From assembly GCF_024978135.1 (NCBI RefSeq), contig NZ_JANTEZ010000007.1, forward strand, positions 1 to 64,000: DNA of 64,000 bases, given 5' to 3'. A program made the position numbers and the translations under genes. Under the pieces are notes generated by a model. The model was not told the origin of the DNA. It was given only the letters and a program-made list of their open reading frames with translations, and did no database searches. The DNA comes from Herbiconiux gentiana (GTDB lineage Bacteria > Actinomycetota > Actinomycetes > Actinomycetales > Microbacteriaceae). Positions 44,305 to 53,743 of the stretch are shown piece by piece. How positions within the stretch are numbered: the first letter of the stretch is position 1; each line of letters opens with the position of its first letter.

Positions 44305-44781
44305 ATGCCCAACACCCTGACCTTCCCCGGCGACGCGGCTCCCGGCTTCCCCTCCATCGGTCTCACCGTGCCCGACGACTGGTCGCCCCTGGCCGCGCCG
44401 GGGGCCGTGCTGGCCGCCGGCAAGGCCGTGGAGCCCGGCACCTTCCGCCCGAACATCGTGGTGGCCGTGACGCGCTTCACCGCGGGCTACCCGCTGCAGG
44501 CGGCGATCGACGAGGTGGTCGCGCGCGTCGAGGCCATCCCCGGTGTCGTCGAAGGCGGCCGCGAGGAGCTCGAGGTGCTCGGCCGCGACGGCTACCGCAT
44601 CGAGTTCAGCTACCCCGACGAGCGCGTGGGTACGCTCATGCAGGGCGTGCGCATCGCGGTGGTCGAGAACGGGCCGATCGCCGACCTGGTGCAGATCACC
44701 GCCACCGCCACCGGCTCGCAGGCCCTGTCGCTGTGGGGCGAGCTGCGCGAGATCCAGTCGAGCGCGGTGACGACCGTCTGA
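44305..44781 (+). CDS. LpqN/LpqT-like protein without signal peptide
   Basis: A 158-residue protein resembling the LpqN family (Mog1/PsbP-like fold): GLTVPDDWSPL at about residues 18-28, then FRPNIVVAVTRF near 46-57 and a terminal ALSLWGELREIQSS. Mycobacterial LpqN proteins are lipoproteins, but here there is no signal peptide or lipobox, so it is predicted cytosolic or exported by another route. ATG 44305 follows GAAAGG. It is coupled to the next gene by TGATG. Next to two WXG100 genes, a chaperone or adaptor role is plausible but unproven. Confidence 0.7.
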   Translation: MPNTLTFPGDAAPGFPSIGLTVPDDWSPLAAPGAVLAAGKAVEPGTFRPNIVVAVTRFTAGYPLQAAIDEVVARVEAIPGVVEGGREELEVLGRDGYRIEFSYPDERVGTLMQGVRIAVVENGPIADLVQITATATGSQALSLWGELREIQSSAVTTV

Positions 44782-45278
44782 TGGCCGCTTCGCTCACCGA
44801 CGCCCAGAACGCCGTGCTCGCGCTGAACAGCGACGAGCTCCCCTTCGTCTACACCGCGGAGCCCGACGGCGTCCGCGCCACCTGGAAGTACGCCGACATC
44901 AAGTGGGCCTCCTTCACGGCGGCCGGCCTGATCGACCGCAGCTACGAGCTGCGGGTCGCCCTCGACCCGGCCGAGGGCACCTGGACCTTCCACGAGACCG
45001 ACACCTCCTCGAGCGTCACCGCTCGCGCGCGCCCGGGCGGAATCGGCATCTCGGGCGGCACCTCGACGTTCTCGGGCCGCCAGAAGTCGGTGTCCTTCCA
45101 GTTCGGCGCCACCCCGGTCGCCGCCGAGTCGACCGACCGCCAGGGCACGCACGTCGGCAACACCTACGGCTACGCCTTCACGACCGACGAGGTGAAGGCG
45201 CCGCTCGTCGCCGCGCTCACCGCGGCGGGCTACGAGCCCGAGAAGAAGGGCTTCTTCGGCAAGCTCTTCGGCGGCTGA
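44781..45278 (+). CDS. Conserved-looking protein of unknown function, last gene of the type VII-like locus
   Basis: A 165-residue protein with no recognised domain. Its core (SDELPFVYTAEPDGVRATWKY and the region YAFTTDEVKAPLVAALTAAGYEP) suggests a small mixed alpha/beta fold, ending in KKGFFGKLFGG. No signal peptide or membrane helix. ATG 44781 overlaps the preceding stop (TGATG), so it is made together with the LpqN-like protein. The pair sits directly after the candidate effector, the place where dedicated chaperones or immunity proteins are often encoded. Confidence 0.7.
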   Translation: MAASLTDAQNAVLALNSDELPFVYTAEPDGVRATWKYADIKWASFTAAGLIDRSYELRVALDPAEGTWTFHETDTSSSVTARARPGGIGISGGTSTFSGRQKSVSFQFGATPVAAESTDRQGTHVGNTYGYAFTTDEVKAPLVAALTAAGYEPEKKGFFGKLFGG

Positions 45279-45310
45279 CCCCGCCGCCCACGCCGCGGCG
45301 GTCCCCTCCG

Positions 45311-46507
45311 TCAGTCCCTCAGCTCGGCCCGGCGGAACCGCAGCTCCCGCTCAGCACCCTTCAGCGGCGACCCCTCGAAGGGCAGCGCGGAGAGCTCCAC
45401 CGACCCCGCTGCGCGGAGCGCGATGGCCTCGGCCGACCGCGCTGCCCGCTGCGGCAGACCGATCGCATCGGCGAACTCGGCCCAGTGCCGCCGCCGCAGC
45501 CGGGTGGTACGGCCCGCGATCGGCAACGCCAGGCTGTCGTCGCCGTAGAGCAGCGTGCACGGAACGTCGTAGATCGGCGCGATCGCCGTCCGGCCGTCGG
45601 GGCCTCCGAGCACCGCGACGTTCTTGCCGTGCAGGTCACCGTTGCCGGTCAGCCACGCGAAGACGAACTGCAGATAGAGGTTGCGCACCGCGACCACCGG
45701 TGCCGCGCACAGCCTGGACAGCGCGGCTACGGCGTCGGCCGCGTCGATGCGGTACTTGTCGGCAGGGGGAAGCGCGAGCGCCTGGGTCGCGTCCTCGACC
45801 GGCAGTCGCCGCCATCCGTCGCCCACCCGGACCCGGTCGAAGCGCCGCACCAGCAGCCCGTCGGCGCCGAGCCGGTCGTGCACGACGGTCGCACTCGAGA
45901 CCGGGAGCCGCAGGGACCGCGCCGCGGACAGATGGACCGCCTCGTTCCGCACGAGATGCGGGTAGGCGGGCGGGTCGAGCTTCAGAATGAACCGACCGTC
46001 CTCGAGGGCCAGCGGGCTGCTGATCATCTCGGCGCTCAGCTTGTCCTGCACGCCGGGCAGGCCGTGCCGGTCGATCTCGTCCACGACGGCGGAGAACTCC
46101 TGCTCCGCGAGGCCGCCCGTGACCACGGACGGCGCATCGACCGGAGCCGTGCCCCGAGGCACGACCTGCACGTCTCCCGGCACATCGGCCCCTACCGCGA
46201 GCAGCAGGGTGAGCTCGTCGTCGAGGCTGGTCTTCACCGCGCTCCGCAGCACGGTGAGGCGGCGGCCCTCGGGGAGCAACCCGGCGAAGAACGCGGGCAG
46301 GCCACCTCCCCCGGTGACCTCGACCGCGTCGAGCGGCAGCGTCGACGCGATGGGGGTGGCATCGGCGCTCGCCACGAAGTCGGGCCGATACGAGAAGCGG
46401 ATGCCCGCTCCCGGCACCCGCTCGAGCGACGCCGCAAGGCTCCCGGCCTTGTACACGTCGGCCGCCTCGACGAAGCGGAGGTCGGTCAGCTCCCCGGGAT
46501 CGGTCAC
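45311..46507 (-). CDS. hipA: HipA-type toxin kinase
   Basis: A 398-residue HipA-family Ser/Thr kinase, the toxin part of a HipBA pair. The HipA N-terminal domain covers about residues 1-105 (ASLERVPGAGIRFSYRPDF; FAGLLPEG). The P-loop-like segment GVQDKLSA is near 152-159, the catalytic loop TGNGDLHGKN near 288-297, and the metal-binding APIYDVPCT near 311-319. Known HipA proteins phosphorylate aminoacyl-tRNA synthetases and cause growth arrest. GTG 46507 overlaps the hipB stop by 4 bases. Confidence 0.9.
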   Translation of the reverse strand: MTDPGELTDLRFVEAADVYKAGSLAASLERVPGAGIRFSYRPDFVASADATPIASTLPLDAVEVTGGGGLPAFFAGLLPEGRRLTVLRSAVKTSLDDELTLLLAVGADVPGDVQVVPRGTAPVDAPSVVTGGLAEQEFSAVVDEIDRHGLPGVQDKLSAEMISSPLALEDGRFILKLDPPAYPHLVRNEAVHLSAARSLRLPVSSATVVHDRLGADGLLVRRFDRVRVGDGWRRLPVEDATQALALPPADKYRIDAADAVAALSRLCAAPVVAVRNLYLQFVFAWLTGNGDLHGKNVAVLGGPDGRTAIAPIYDVPCTLLYGDDSLALPIAGRTTRLRRRHWAEFADAIGLPQRAARSAEAIALRAAGSVELSALPFEGSPLKGAERELRFRRAELRD

Positions 46508-46737
46508 CGGGCGACCTCGACGCGCAGGCCCAGCACGGAGAGCACCGAGAGCAGGGCGTCGACGCCCGGATTCCCCCGCCCCGTCTCGATGTCGCGCAGG
46601 GTGCGCACGGAGATGCCGGCGAGGTCGGCGAGGTCGTGCTGATCGAGCAGCGCGGCTCGCCGGTTCTGCCGCACGGCCGTGCCGATCTCGACACGATCAG
46701 TTCTCGGCGGCGACATTCTGCCGATTCGCTCCTGCAT
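46504..46737 (-). CDS. hipB: HipB-type antitoxin, XRE helix-turn-helix
   Basis: A 77-residue XRE-type DNA-binding protein. Its helix-turn-helix is LADLAGISVRTLRDIETGRG (about residues 36-55), with VLSVLGLRVEV at the end. It should bind HipA and repress its own operon. ATG 46737 lies 8 bases after a GATAAC -10 box (46746-46751), fitting leaderless expression; ATG 46716 is the alternative start. Confidence 0.85.
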   Translation of the reverse strand: MQERIGRMSPPRTDRVEIGTAVRQNRRAALLDQHDLADLAGISVRTLRDIETGRGNPGVDALLSVLSVLGLRVEVAR

Positions 46738-46836
46738 GGGGCCAGGTTATCGTCGTGCTCGTCGAAAAGGCAAGATCCTGCCGATCCTGTGCTTTCTTGC
46801 GCCGATGCCGGTCAACGAGGGCCTGGTCGGCAGGAT
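46714..46836. promoter_or_regulatory. hipBA promoter with three copies of an ATYCTGCCGA motif
   Basis: The motif occurs at 46715-46724 (ATTCTGCCGA), 46775-46784 (ATCCTGCCGA) and, inverted, at 46827-46836 (TCGGCAGGAT). On the minus strand a promoter reads TTGCCT (46768-46773), 16 bases, GATAAC (46746-46751). The middle motif abuts the -35 box and the first lies at the hipB start. These are probable HipB operators. Confidence 0.6.
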
Positions 46837-46855
46837 GTCGCCGGTCTGGCCGTGG

Positions 46856-48786
<1,931 letters not shown>

Positions 48787-48796
48787 GCCCGCGCCG

Positions 48797-50137
48797 TCAG
48801 AACGAGCGGAGGTTGCCGCGCAGCCCGGCGTCGCCGTAGCTCGAGCGCAGGATGCCGCGGCGGCGCAGCACGGGCACGAGCTCGTCGAGCATCCGATGCA
48901 CGGTCACCGGGTGCAGATCGCCCGAGAAGATGAAGCCGTCGTTGTCGGCCTCCTCGCCGAACTCCTCGATGAAGTCGGCGATCTCCTCGGCGGTGCCCAC
49001 GTAGCCCTCTCGGGACGAGATGCGGCCGAGCCGCGCCTTCGCGGTGAGCAGCTCGCGCAGGGTAGCGTCGGCGAACGAGTCGTACCGGCCGAGCAGCCCG
49101 CGGATGCTGCCCTTCGAGACGTGGTCGCCGAAGATCGCCGGGTCGACCGGGCGGTCGAGGTCGAGCCCGGTGAGGTCGGTCTCGAGGTCGCTCGACCAGG
49201 CGGCGGCCACCGTGTGCAGCGCCGCGTCGTCGGGGTGCAGCGACGCGTCGACGATGCGCTGCGCCTCCTCGGGGCTCGCCGCGACGATCGGCTTGAACAC
49301 GAACAGCACATCGATGTCGGCCGGAGTGCGCCCCGCGGCCGCCACGGCCTCGTGCACCTTCGCGCGGTAGGCCCGCACGGTGTCGAGGTCGAGCGAGGCC
49401 AGCGCGAGCTGCACCTCGGAGTGGGCGCCCGCGAAGCCGAGGCCGCGGGGCGATCCGCCGGGCGAGACCACGACGGGGTCGCCGCTCAGCTCCGCGGGCC
49501 CCAGCGACGGGAAGGGCAGCGCGTTCAGCGGCCCGTCGAAGGTGAAGTGCTCGCCGCGGTGCCGCACGGGGTCGAGACGGCTGCCGTCGGCGAAACGGCC
49601 GGTCGCGGGGTCGGCGATGAGCGCATCCGCCCCCCAGCTGTGCCACAGCTCGCGGATGCCCGTGAGCCACTCCTCGGCCCGGTTGTACGCCTGGTCGTGG
49701 GCGAGCGGGGCGGCGCCGAAGTGGCGGCTCGAGCCGACGTCGGTCACCACGTTGATGCCGAAGCGCGCGTCGCTCAGGTGCTGCAGCGTCGCGAACTGGC
49801 GGGCCGCCTGGTAGGGCGGGTAGGCGAGCGGATTCACGGTCGGCGCGATCCCGAGATGCTCCGTCGCGGCGAAGAGGTAGGGCGCGAGCAGCAGGGGGTC
49901 GTGCTTCGGGCCGCCGTACGCGGAGCGGATGCGGAGGTCGAGGGTGTCGGCGTTGCCGAGGGAGAGGGCGTCCTCGATGATGACGAGGTCGAAGCCCGCG
50001 CGTTCGAGGTCGCGGGCGGACTGCTGGTAGAGCTGCGGGCTCGTCCAGCGGTCGTTCCAGTCGAAGTAGGGGTGGCCCCAGCCGTGCGGGCCGAAGCCGC
50101 GCGAGAGGAACCAGCCGAAGTGCTGCAGGCGGCTCAC
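48797..50137 (-). CDS. FMN-dependent monooxygenase, NtaA/SnaA/DszA type
   Basis: A 446-residue luciferase-like (LLM) flavin monooxygenase of the NtaA/SnaA/SoxA(DszA) group, which uses reduced FMN from a separate reductase. Family features include LERAGFDLVIIEDAL near residues 45-59, FATLQHLSDARFGINVVTDV near 114-133 and VVVSPGGSPRGLGFAG near 226-241. Members open nitrilotriacetate, sulfones and related compounds. It follows metY with a 4-bp overlap (GTG 50137), pointing to scavenging of organosulfur compounds. Confidence 0.9.
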   Translation of the reverse strand: MSRLQHFGWFLSRGFGPHGWGHPYFDWNDRWTSPQLYQQSARDLERAGFDLVIIEDALSLGNADTLDLRIRSAYGGPKHDPLLLAPYLFAATEHLGIAPTVNPLAYPPYQAARQFATLQHLSDARFGINVVTDVGSSRHFGAAPLAHDQAYNRAEEWLTGIRELWHSWGADALIADPATGRFADGSRLDPVRHRGEHFTFDGPLNALPFPSLGPAELSGDPVVVSPGGSPRGLGFAGAHSEVQLALASLDLDTVRAYRAKVHEAVAAAGRTPADIDVLFVFKPIVAASPEEAQRIVDASLHPDDAALHTVAAAWSSDLETDLTGLDLDRPVDPAIFGDHVSKGSIRGLLGRYDSFADATLRELLTAKARLGRISSREGYVGTAEEIADFIEEFGEEADNDGFIFSGDLHPVTVHRMLDELVPVLRRRGILRSSYGDAGLRGNLRSF

Positions 50138-51588
50138 GCGGGCACGCCCGCCCGTTCGCCCGCACCCGCCGCCGGGGCGTCAGAGGCCGGGGCGTCAGCG
50201 GCCGCGGCGGCCGTGCCGATGGCCTCATCGGCCCCCGTCGGCAGCCCAGCCAGCGCCTGCGCCAGATCGGCGATCAGATCCGCCGGGTCCTCCACCCCGA
50301 TCGACAGCCGCAGCAGCCCCGGCGCGATGCCCGCCTCCGCGCGCTGCTCGGGCGTGCGCCAGGCGTGGGTCGTCGTCGCCGGGTGCAGCACGAGCGAGCG
50401 CACGTCACCCAGATGCGTCATGCGCGTGAACAGCTCGAGCCGGTCGTAGAAGGTCTTCGCCGCGTCGAGCCCGCCGTGCAGCGTCACGGCGAACACGGCG
50501 CCCTGGCCGTCGGGCAGGTAGCGCCGGGCCAGCTGGTGGTAGGCGCTCGAGGGCAGGCCGGCGTGGTCCACGCCGGCGACCTCGGGCTGCTCCTCCAGCC
50601 ACCGCGCGATGGCGAGCGCCGACGACGACTGCCGGTCGACGCGCAGCGACAGCGTCTCGATGCCCTGCTGGATGAGGAACGCGTTCAGCGGCGATGGGGT
50701 CGGCCCGAGCCGCGCGGCCACGACGTCGCGGGCGTAGGCGAGGAACGCCCCGCGCCCGAAGCGCTCGGCGAACGAGCGGCCGCCGAGCGATCGCACCGGG
50801 CTGGTCAGGTGCGGGAAGCGGGGGCTGCCGTCGGCGGCCGCGCCGTCCCAGTCGAAGGTCTCCCCCGCGACGACCACGCCGCCGAGCACCGCCCCGTGCC
50901 CCGCGAGGAACTTGCTGGCCGAGTGCACGACGACGTCGCCCCCGTGCTCGAGCGGACGCAGCAGGTAGGGGGTCGCGAAGGTGTTGTCGACGATCAGCGG
51001 GATGCCGTGCCGATGCGCCACCTCGGCCACGAGCGCCAGGTCGACGATGTCGTTCTTGGGGTTCGGGATCGACTCGACGAAGAAGGCGCGGGTGCTCGGC
51101 CGCACCGCCAGCTCCCAGGCGAGCGGGTCGTTCGCGTCGACGACGAAGTCGGTCTCGATGCCGAGGCGGGCGAAGTTGTCGAGGAAGAGCCCGCGCGAGC
51201 CCTCGTAGATGCTGTTCGCCGAGACGAGGTGGTCACCCGCCTGCAGGAGGCCCAGCACGGCGACGGTCACCGCCGCCTGACCGCTGCCGACGAGCACCGC
51301 CTCGGTGCCGCCCTCGAGGGCTGCGATCCGGCGTTCGACCGCCGCGTTCGTCGGGTTGGCGAGGCGGGTGTAGCTGAAGCCGTCGTCGGCCCCCGAGAAC
51401 CTGTACGCTGCCTGCTCGAAGTCGTCGAAGACGAAGCCCGCGGTGAGGTGCACGGGGGTCACCCGGGGGTTGATGCCGTCGCCGCGCACGTCGCCGGCGT
51501 GCACCTGCCGGGTCGCGAAGCCGTGCGGGGTCGCCGTGCCGTTCGGGGTCACTGTGCCGGAGCGGAGGGGGCGCGAGTCGTCGGTCAT
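50134..51588 (-). CDS. metY: O-acetylhomoserine sulfhydrylase-type PLP enzyme
   Basis: A 484-residue Cys/Met-metabolism PLP enzyme that adds sulfide (or a thiol) to O-acetylhomoserine. It begins FATRQVHAGD, a typical opening. The PLP-binding segment is VVHSASKFLAGHGAVLGG with Lys as the Schiff-base residue; VLVGSGQAAVTVAVLGLL holds the phosphate contacts. The C-terminal 30 residues are an Ala/Gly tail. ATG 51588 is chosen. It is divergent from the beta-glucosidase gene. Coupling to the flavin monooxygenase suggests that sulfite or sulfide released there is fixed into homocysteine. Confidence 0.9.
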   Translation of the reverse strand: MTDDSRPLRSGTVTPNGTATPHGFATRQVHAGDVRGDGINPRVTPVHLTAGFVFDDFEQAAYRFSGADDGFSYTRLANPTNAAVERRIAALEGGTEAVLVGSGQAAVTVAVLGLLQAGDHLVSANSIYEGSRGLFLDNFARLGIETDFVVDANDPLAWELAVRPSTRAFFVESIPNPKNDIVDLALVAEVAHRHGIPLIVDNTFATPYLLRPLEHGGDVVVHSASKFLAGHGAVLGGVVVAGETFDWDGAAADGSPRFPHLTSPVRSLGGRSFAERFGRGAFLAYARDVVAARLGPTPSPLNAFLIQQGIETLSLRVDRQSSSALAIARWLEEQPEVAGVDHAGLPSSAYHQLARRYLPDGQGAVFAVTLHGGLDAAKTFYDRLELFTRMTHLGDVRSLVLHPATTTHAWRTPEQRAEAGIAPGLLRLSIGVEDPADLIADLAQALAGLPTGADEAIGTAAAAADAPASDAPAAGAGERAGVPA

Positions 51589-51635
51589 GATGAACCAGCG
51601 TCGCACGAGCATCCGGATGCCCCGCCTTATGCGAA

Positions 51636-51649
51636 GTTCTATTACGAAC
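51636..51649. promoter_or_regulatory. Small inverted repeat in the metY/beta-glucosidase divergent region
   Basis: GTTC-TATTAC-GAAC, an AT-rich dyad with 4-bp arms, lies between the two divergent starts and probably marks the metY promoter region. The arms are short, so this is only a candidate site. Confidence 0.3.
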
Positions 51650-51660
51650 GGGGCGGCCTG

Positions 51661-51682
51661 TACACTGCAGAGAGCGCTCTCT
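51661..51682 (+). promoter_or_regulatory. Beta-glucosidase promoter -10 and CebR-like operator
   Basis: TACACT (51661-51666) is a good -10 box. Three bases later the 14-bp perfect palindrome AGAGAGCGCTCTCT (51669-51682) covers the expected transcription start. Its central 12 bases are identical to operator O1 at 13414-13425. Confidence 0.75.
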
Positions 51683-51731
51683 CGTACCCGGAGCGAGCGT
51701 GCCAGCACCAGGCGAAGGAGCAGTGCCCCGC

Positions 51732-53201
51732 ATGACCACCTCATTCCCGCCCGGATTCCTCTGGGGATCGGCGACCGCTGCCGCCCAGATCGAGGGCGCC
51801 GCCTTCGAGGACGGCAAGGAGGCCTCGGTCTGGGACGCGTTCTCCCGCGTGCCCGGCGCGGTGCTGAACGGAGACACCCCCGACGTGGCCGTCGACCACT
51901 ACCACCGCATGCCGGAGGACGTCGCACTGATGAAGCGGCTCGGCCTGCAGTCGTACCGGTTCTCGACGAGCTGGGCGCGCATCCGCCCCGGTGACCGCGA
52001 CGTGAACCCGGCCGGGCTCGACTTCTACTCGCGGCTCGTCGACGAGCTGCTCGAGGCCGGCGTGCTGCCCTGGCTGACGCTCTACCACTGGGATCTGCCG
52101 CAGGCCGTCGAGGAGACGGGCGGCTGGGCGAACCGCGACACCGCCTACCGGTTCGCCGAGTACGCCGAGATCGTGCACGGGGCGCTGGGTGACCGGGTCG
52201 CCAACTGGACGACCTTCAACGAGCCGTTCTGCTCCTCGCTGCTCGGCTACGCCTCGGGTGTGCACGCCCCGGGCCGCCAGGAGCCCGCCGCCGCGATCGC
52301 TGCCGTGCACCACCAGCACCTCGGCCACGGCCTCGCCGTGCAGCGCCTGCGCGAGCTGGGCGCCGCGCACATCGGCATCACACTGAACCTCACCAACGCC
52401 GTGCCGAAGGACGCCAGTGACCCCGCCGACCTCGAGGCCGCCCGCCGGGTCGACGCGCTGAACAACCGCATCTTCCTCGACCCGCTGCTGCGGGGCGATT
52501 ACCCCGACGACATCCGCACCGACCTCGCCGACCTCGGCCTGACCTTCGGCGACGACGCGCTGGTGCGCCCGGGCGACCTCGAGATCATCGCCCAGCCGCT
52601 CGACTTCCTCGGGGTGAACCACTACCACGACGACATGGTCAGCGGTCATCCGCTCGAAGTGCCGGCCGACCCGTCGCTCGTGCCGGCCGATCCGCACGCG
52701 GTGGCCGGGGGCATCCGCTCGGTGGGCTCGCCCTTCGTCGGCTCGGAGTACGTCACCTTCCCGCTGCGCGGACTGCCACTGACCGGCATGGGCTGGGAGG
52801 TCAACCCGAGCGGGCTGACCCGCCTGCTCGTGCGCCTCGGCGAGGAGTACCCGACGCTGCCGCCGCTCTACGTTACCGAGAACGGTGCGGCCTACGACGA
52901 CGAGGTGTCGGCCGACGGCGCCGTGCACGACGAGCTGCGCACGACGTACATCCTCGACCACATCCAGGCGGTGTCGGATGCGATCGCCGCCGGTGCCGAC
53001 GTGCGCGGGTACTTCGTCTGGTCGCTGCTCGACAACTTCGAGTGGGGCTGGGGCTACGGCAAGCGCTTCGGCATCGTGCGGGTCGACTACGACACCCTCG
53101 AGCGCACCCCGAAAGACAGCGCGCTCGCCTATGCGGCGCAGATCGCGGCGGCGACGGATGCCCCCGCCGTCGACCCGGCGTCGGCCGCCCTGCTCGGCTG
53201 A
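51732..53201 (+). CDS. GH1 beta-glucosidase
   Basis: A 489-residue glycoside hydrolase family 1 enzyme. The N-terminus FPPGFLWGSATAAAQIEGA is typical. The acid/base is Glu164 in TFNEPFCSS and the nucleophile Glu383 in YVTENGAAY; WSLLDNFEWGWGYGKRFG near residues 430-447 forms the aglycone-side loop. No signal peptide, so it cleaves imported beta-glucosides such as cellobiose in the cytosol (BglC-like role). ATG 51732 follows AAGGAG at 51715-51720. Its operator matches that of the importer at 13.5 kb. Confidence 0.95.
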   Translation: MTTSFPPGFLWGSATAAAQIEGAAFEDGKEASVWDAFSRVPGAVLNGDTPDVAVDHYHRMPEDVALMKRLGLQSYRFSTSWARIRPGDRDVNPAGLDFYSRLVDELLEAGVLPWLTLYHWDLPQAVEETGGWANRDTAYRFAEYAEIVHGALGDRVANWTTFNEPFCSSLLGYASGVHAPGRQEPAAAIAAVHHQHLGHGLAVQRLRELGAAHIGITLNLTNAVPKDASDPADLEAARRVDALNNRIFLDPLLRGDYPDDIRTDLADLGLTFGDDALVRPGDLEIIAQPLDFLGVNHYHDDMVSGHPLEVPADPSLVPADPHAVAGGIRSVGSPFVGSEYVTFPLRGLPLTGMGWEVNPSGLTRLLVRLGEEYPTLPPLYVTENGAAYDDEVSADGAVHDELRTTYILDHIQAVSDAIAAGADVRGYFVWSLLDNFEWGWGYGKRFGIVRVDYDTLERTPKDSALAYAAQIAAATDAPAVDPASAALLG

Positions 53202-53269
53202 GCCGCCGCTCCGGCCCGCACGCGCCCGACCCGGGCCGCACGCGCCCCGCTAGCGCGCCCGGGTCGCAG

Positions 53270-53303
53270 AAACGGCCCTTCCCGCGAGGGTGAAGGGCCG
53301 TTT
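53270..53303. terminator. Bidirectional terminator between beta-glucosidase and csbD
   Basis: A perfect 12-bp stem AAACGGCCCTTC/GAAGGGCCGTTT with a 10-base loop, carrying AAA and TTT at its ends. It lies between two convergent genes and can act on both strands. Confidence 0.8.
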
Positions 53304-53323
53304 GCGCTACCGCGTGTGCGGGG

Positions 53324-53497
53324 TCAGTTCTTGAACGCATCCTTGACGTTCTCGCCCGCGTTCTTGAGGTCGGCCTTGGACTGGTCGGCACGACCCTCCG
53401 CAACCTTCGAGTCGTCGTCCGTCGCCTTGCCGAAGGCCTCCTTGGCCTTGCCGCCCAGCTTCTCGGCCGCGTTCTCGATCTTGTCGCCTGCACTCAT
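53324..53497 (-). CDS. CsbD-like general stress protein
   Basis: A 57-residue CsbD-family protein: KIENAAEKLGGKAKEAFGKATDD followed by KAEGRADQ-like and NAGENVKDAFKN segments, all hydrophilic helix. The family is induced by stress but has no defined activity. ATG 53497 follows GAGGAG at good spacing; the longer upstream form lacks homology. Confidence 0.9.
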   Translation of the reverse strand: MSAGDKIENAAEKLGGKAKEAFGKATDDDSKVAEGRADQSKADLKNAGENVKDAFKN

Positions 53498-53640
53498 CGT
53501 GGGCTCCTCTCTCGTCGGTGGGGGCTGATCGCCCTCACGAATCACCCTGGCCCTGTCGCGCGGCGCCGCAACCGACTCACAGCGAGCGTCCACCTCGGGT
53601 GCGCAGGGTGCGCGGCCGCCCGGCACCCGGCACTGCGGGC

Positions 53641-53736
53641 GGGTGGCGCGGTGGGCGGGTGGCGCGGCGGGCGGGCGGTGCGGTGGGCGGGTGGCGCGGT
53701 GGGTGGGTGGCGCGGTGGGTGGGTGGCGCGGTGGGC
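53641..53736. repeat. Six 16-bp tandem repeats
   Basis: Six units of GGGTGGCGCGGTGGGC (with 1-3 changes in some) run from 53641 to 53736 and end 7 bases before the dehydrogenase stop codon. The G-rich strand could form unusual structures. It fills most of the 246-base gap between csbD and the dehydrogenase; nothing else was seen there. Confidence 0.9.
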
Positions 53737-53743
53737 GGGTGGG

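Noticed and set aside
45311-46737. hipBA as immunity or regulator of the type VII-like locus
   Set aside because: It is on the opposite strand with its own promoter and operators, and is a complete ordinary HipBA pair; only proximity links them.
53641-53736. Possible CRISPR array
   Set aside because: Units are 16 bp, directly adjacent with no spacers, and no cas genes are present; it is a minisatellite.
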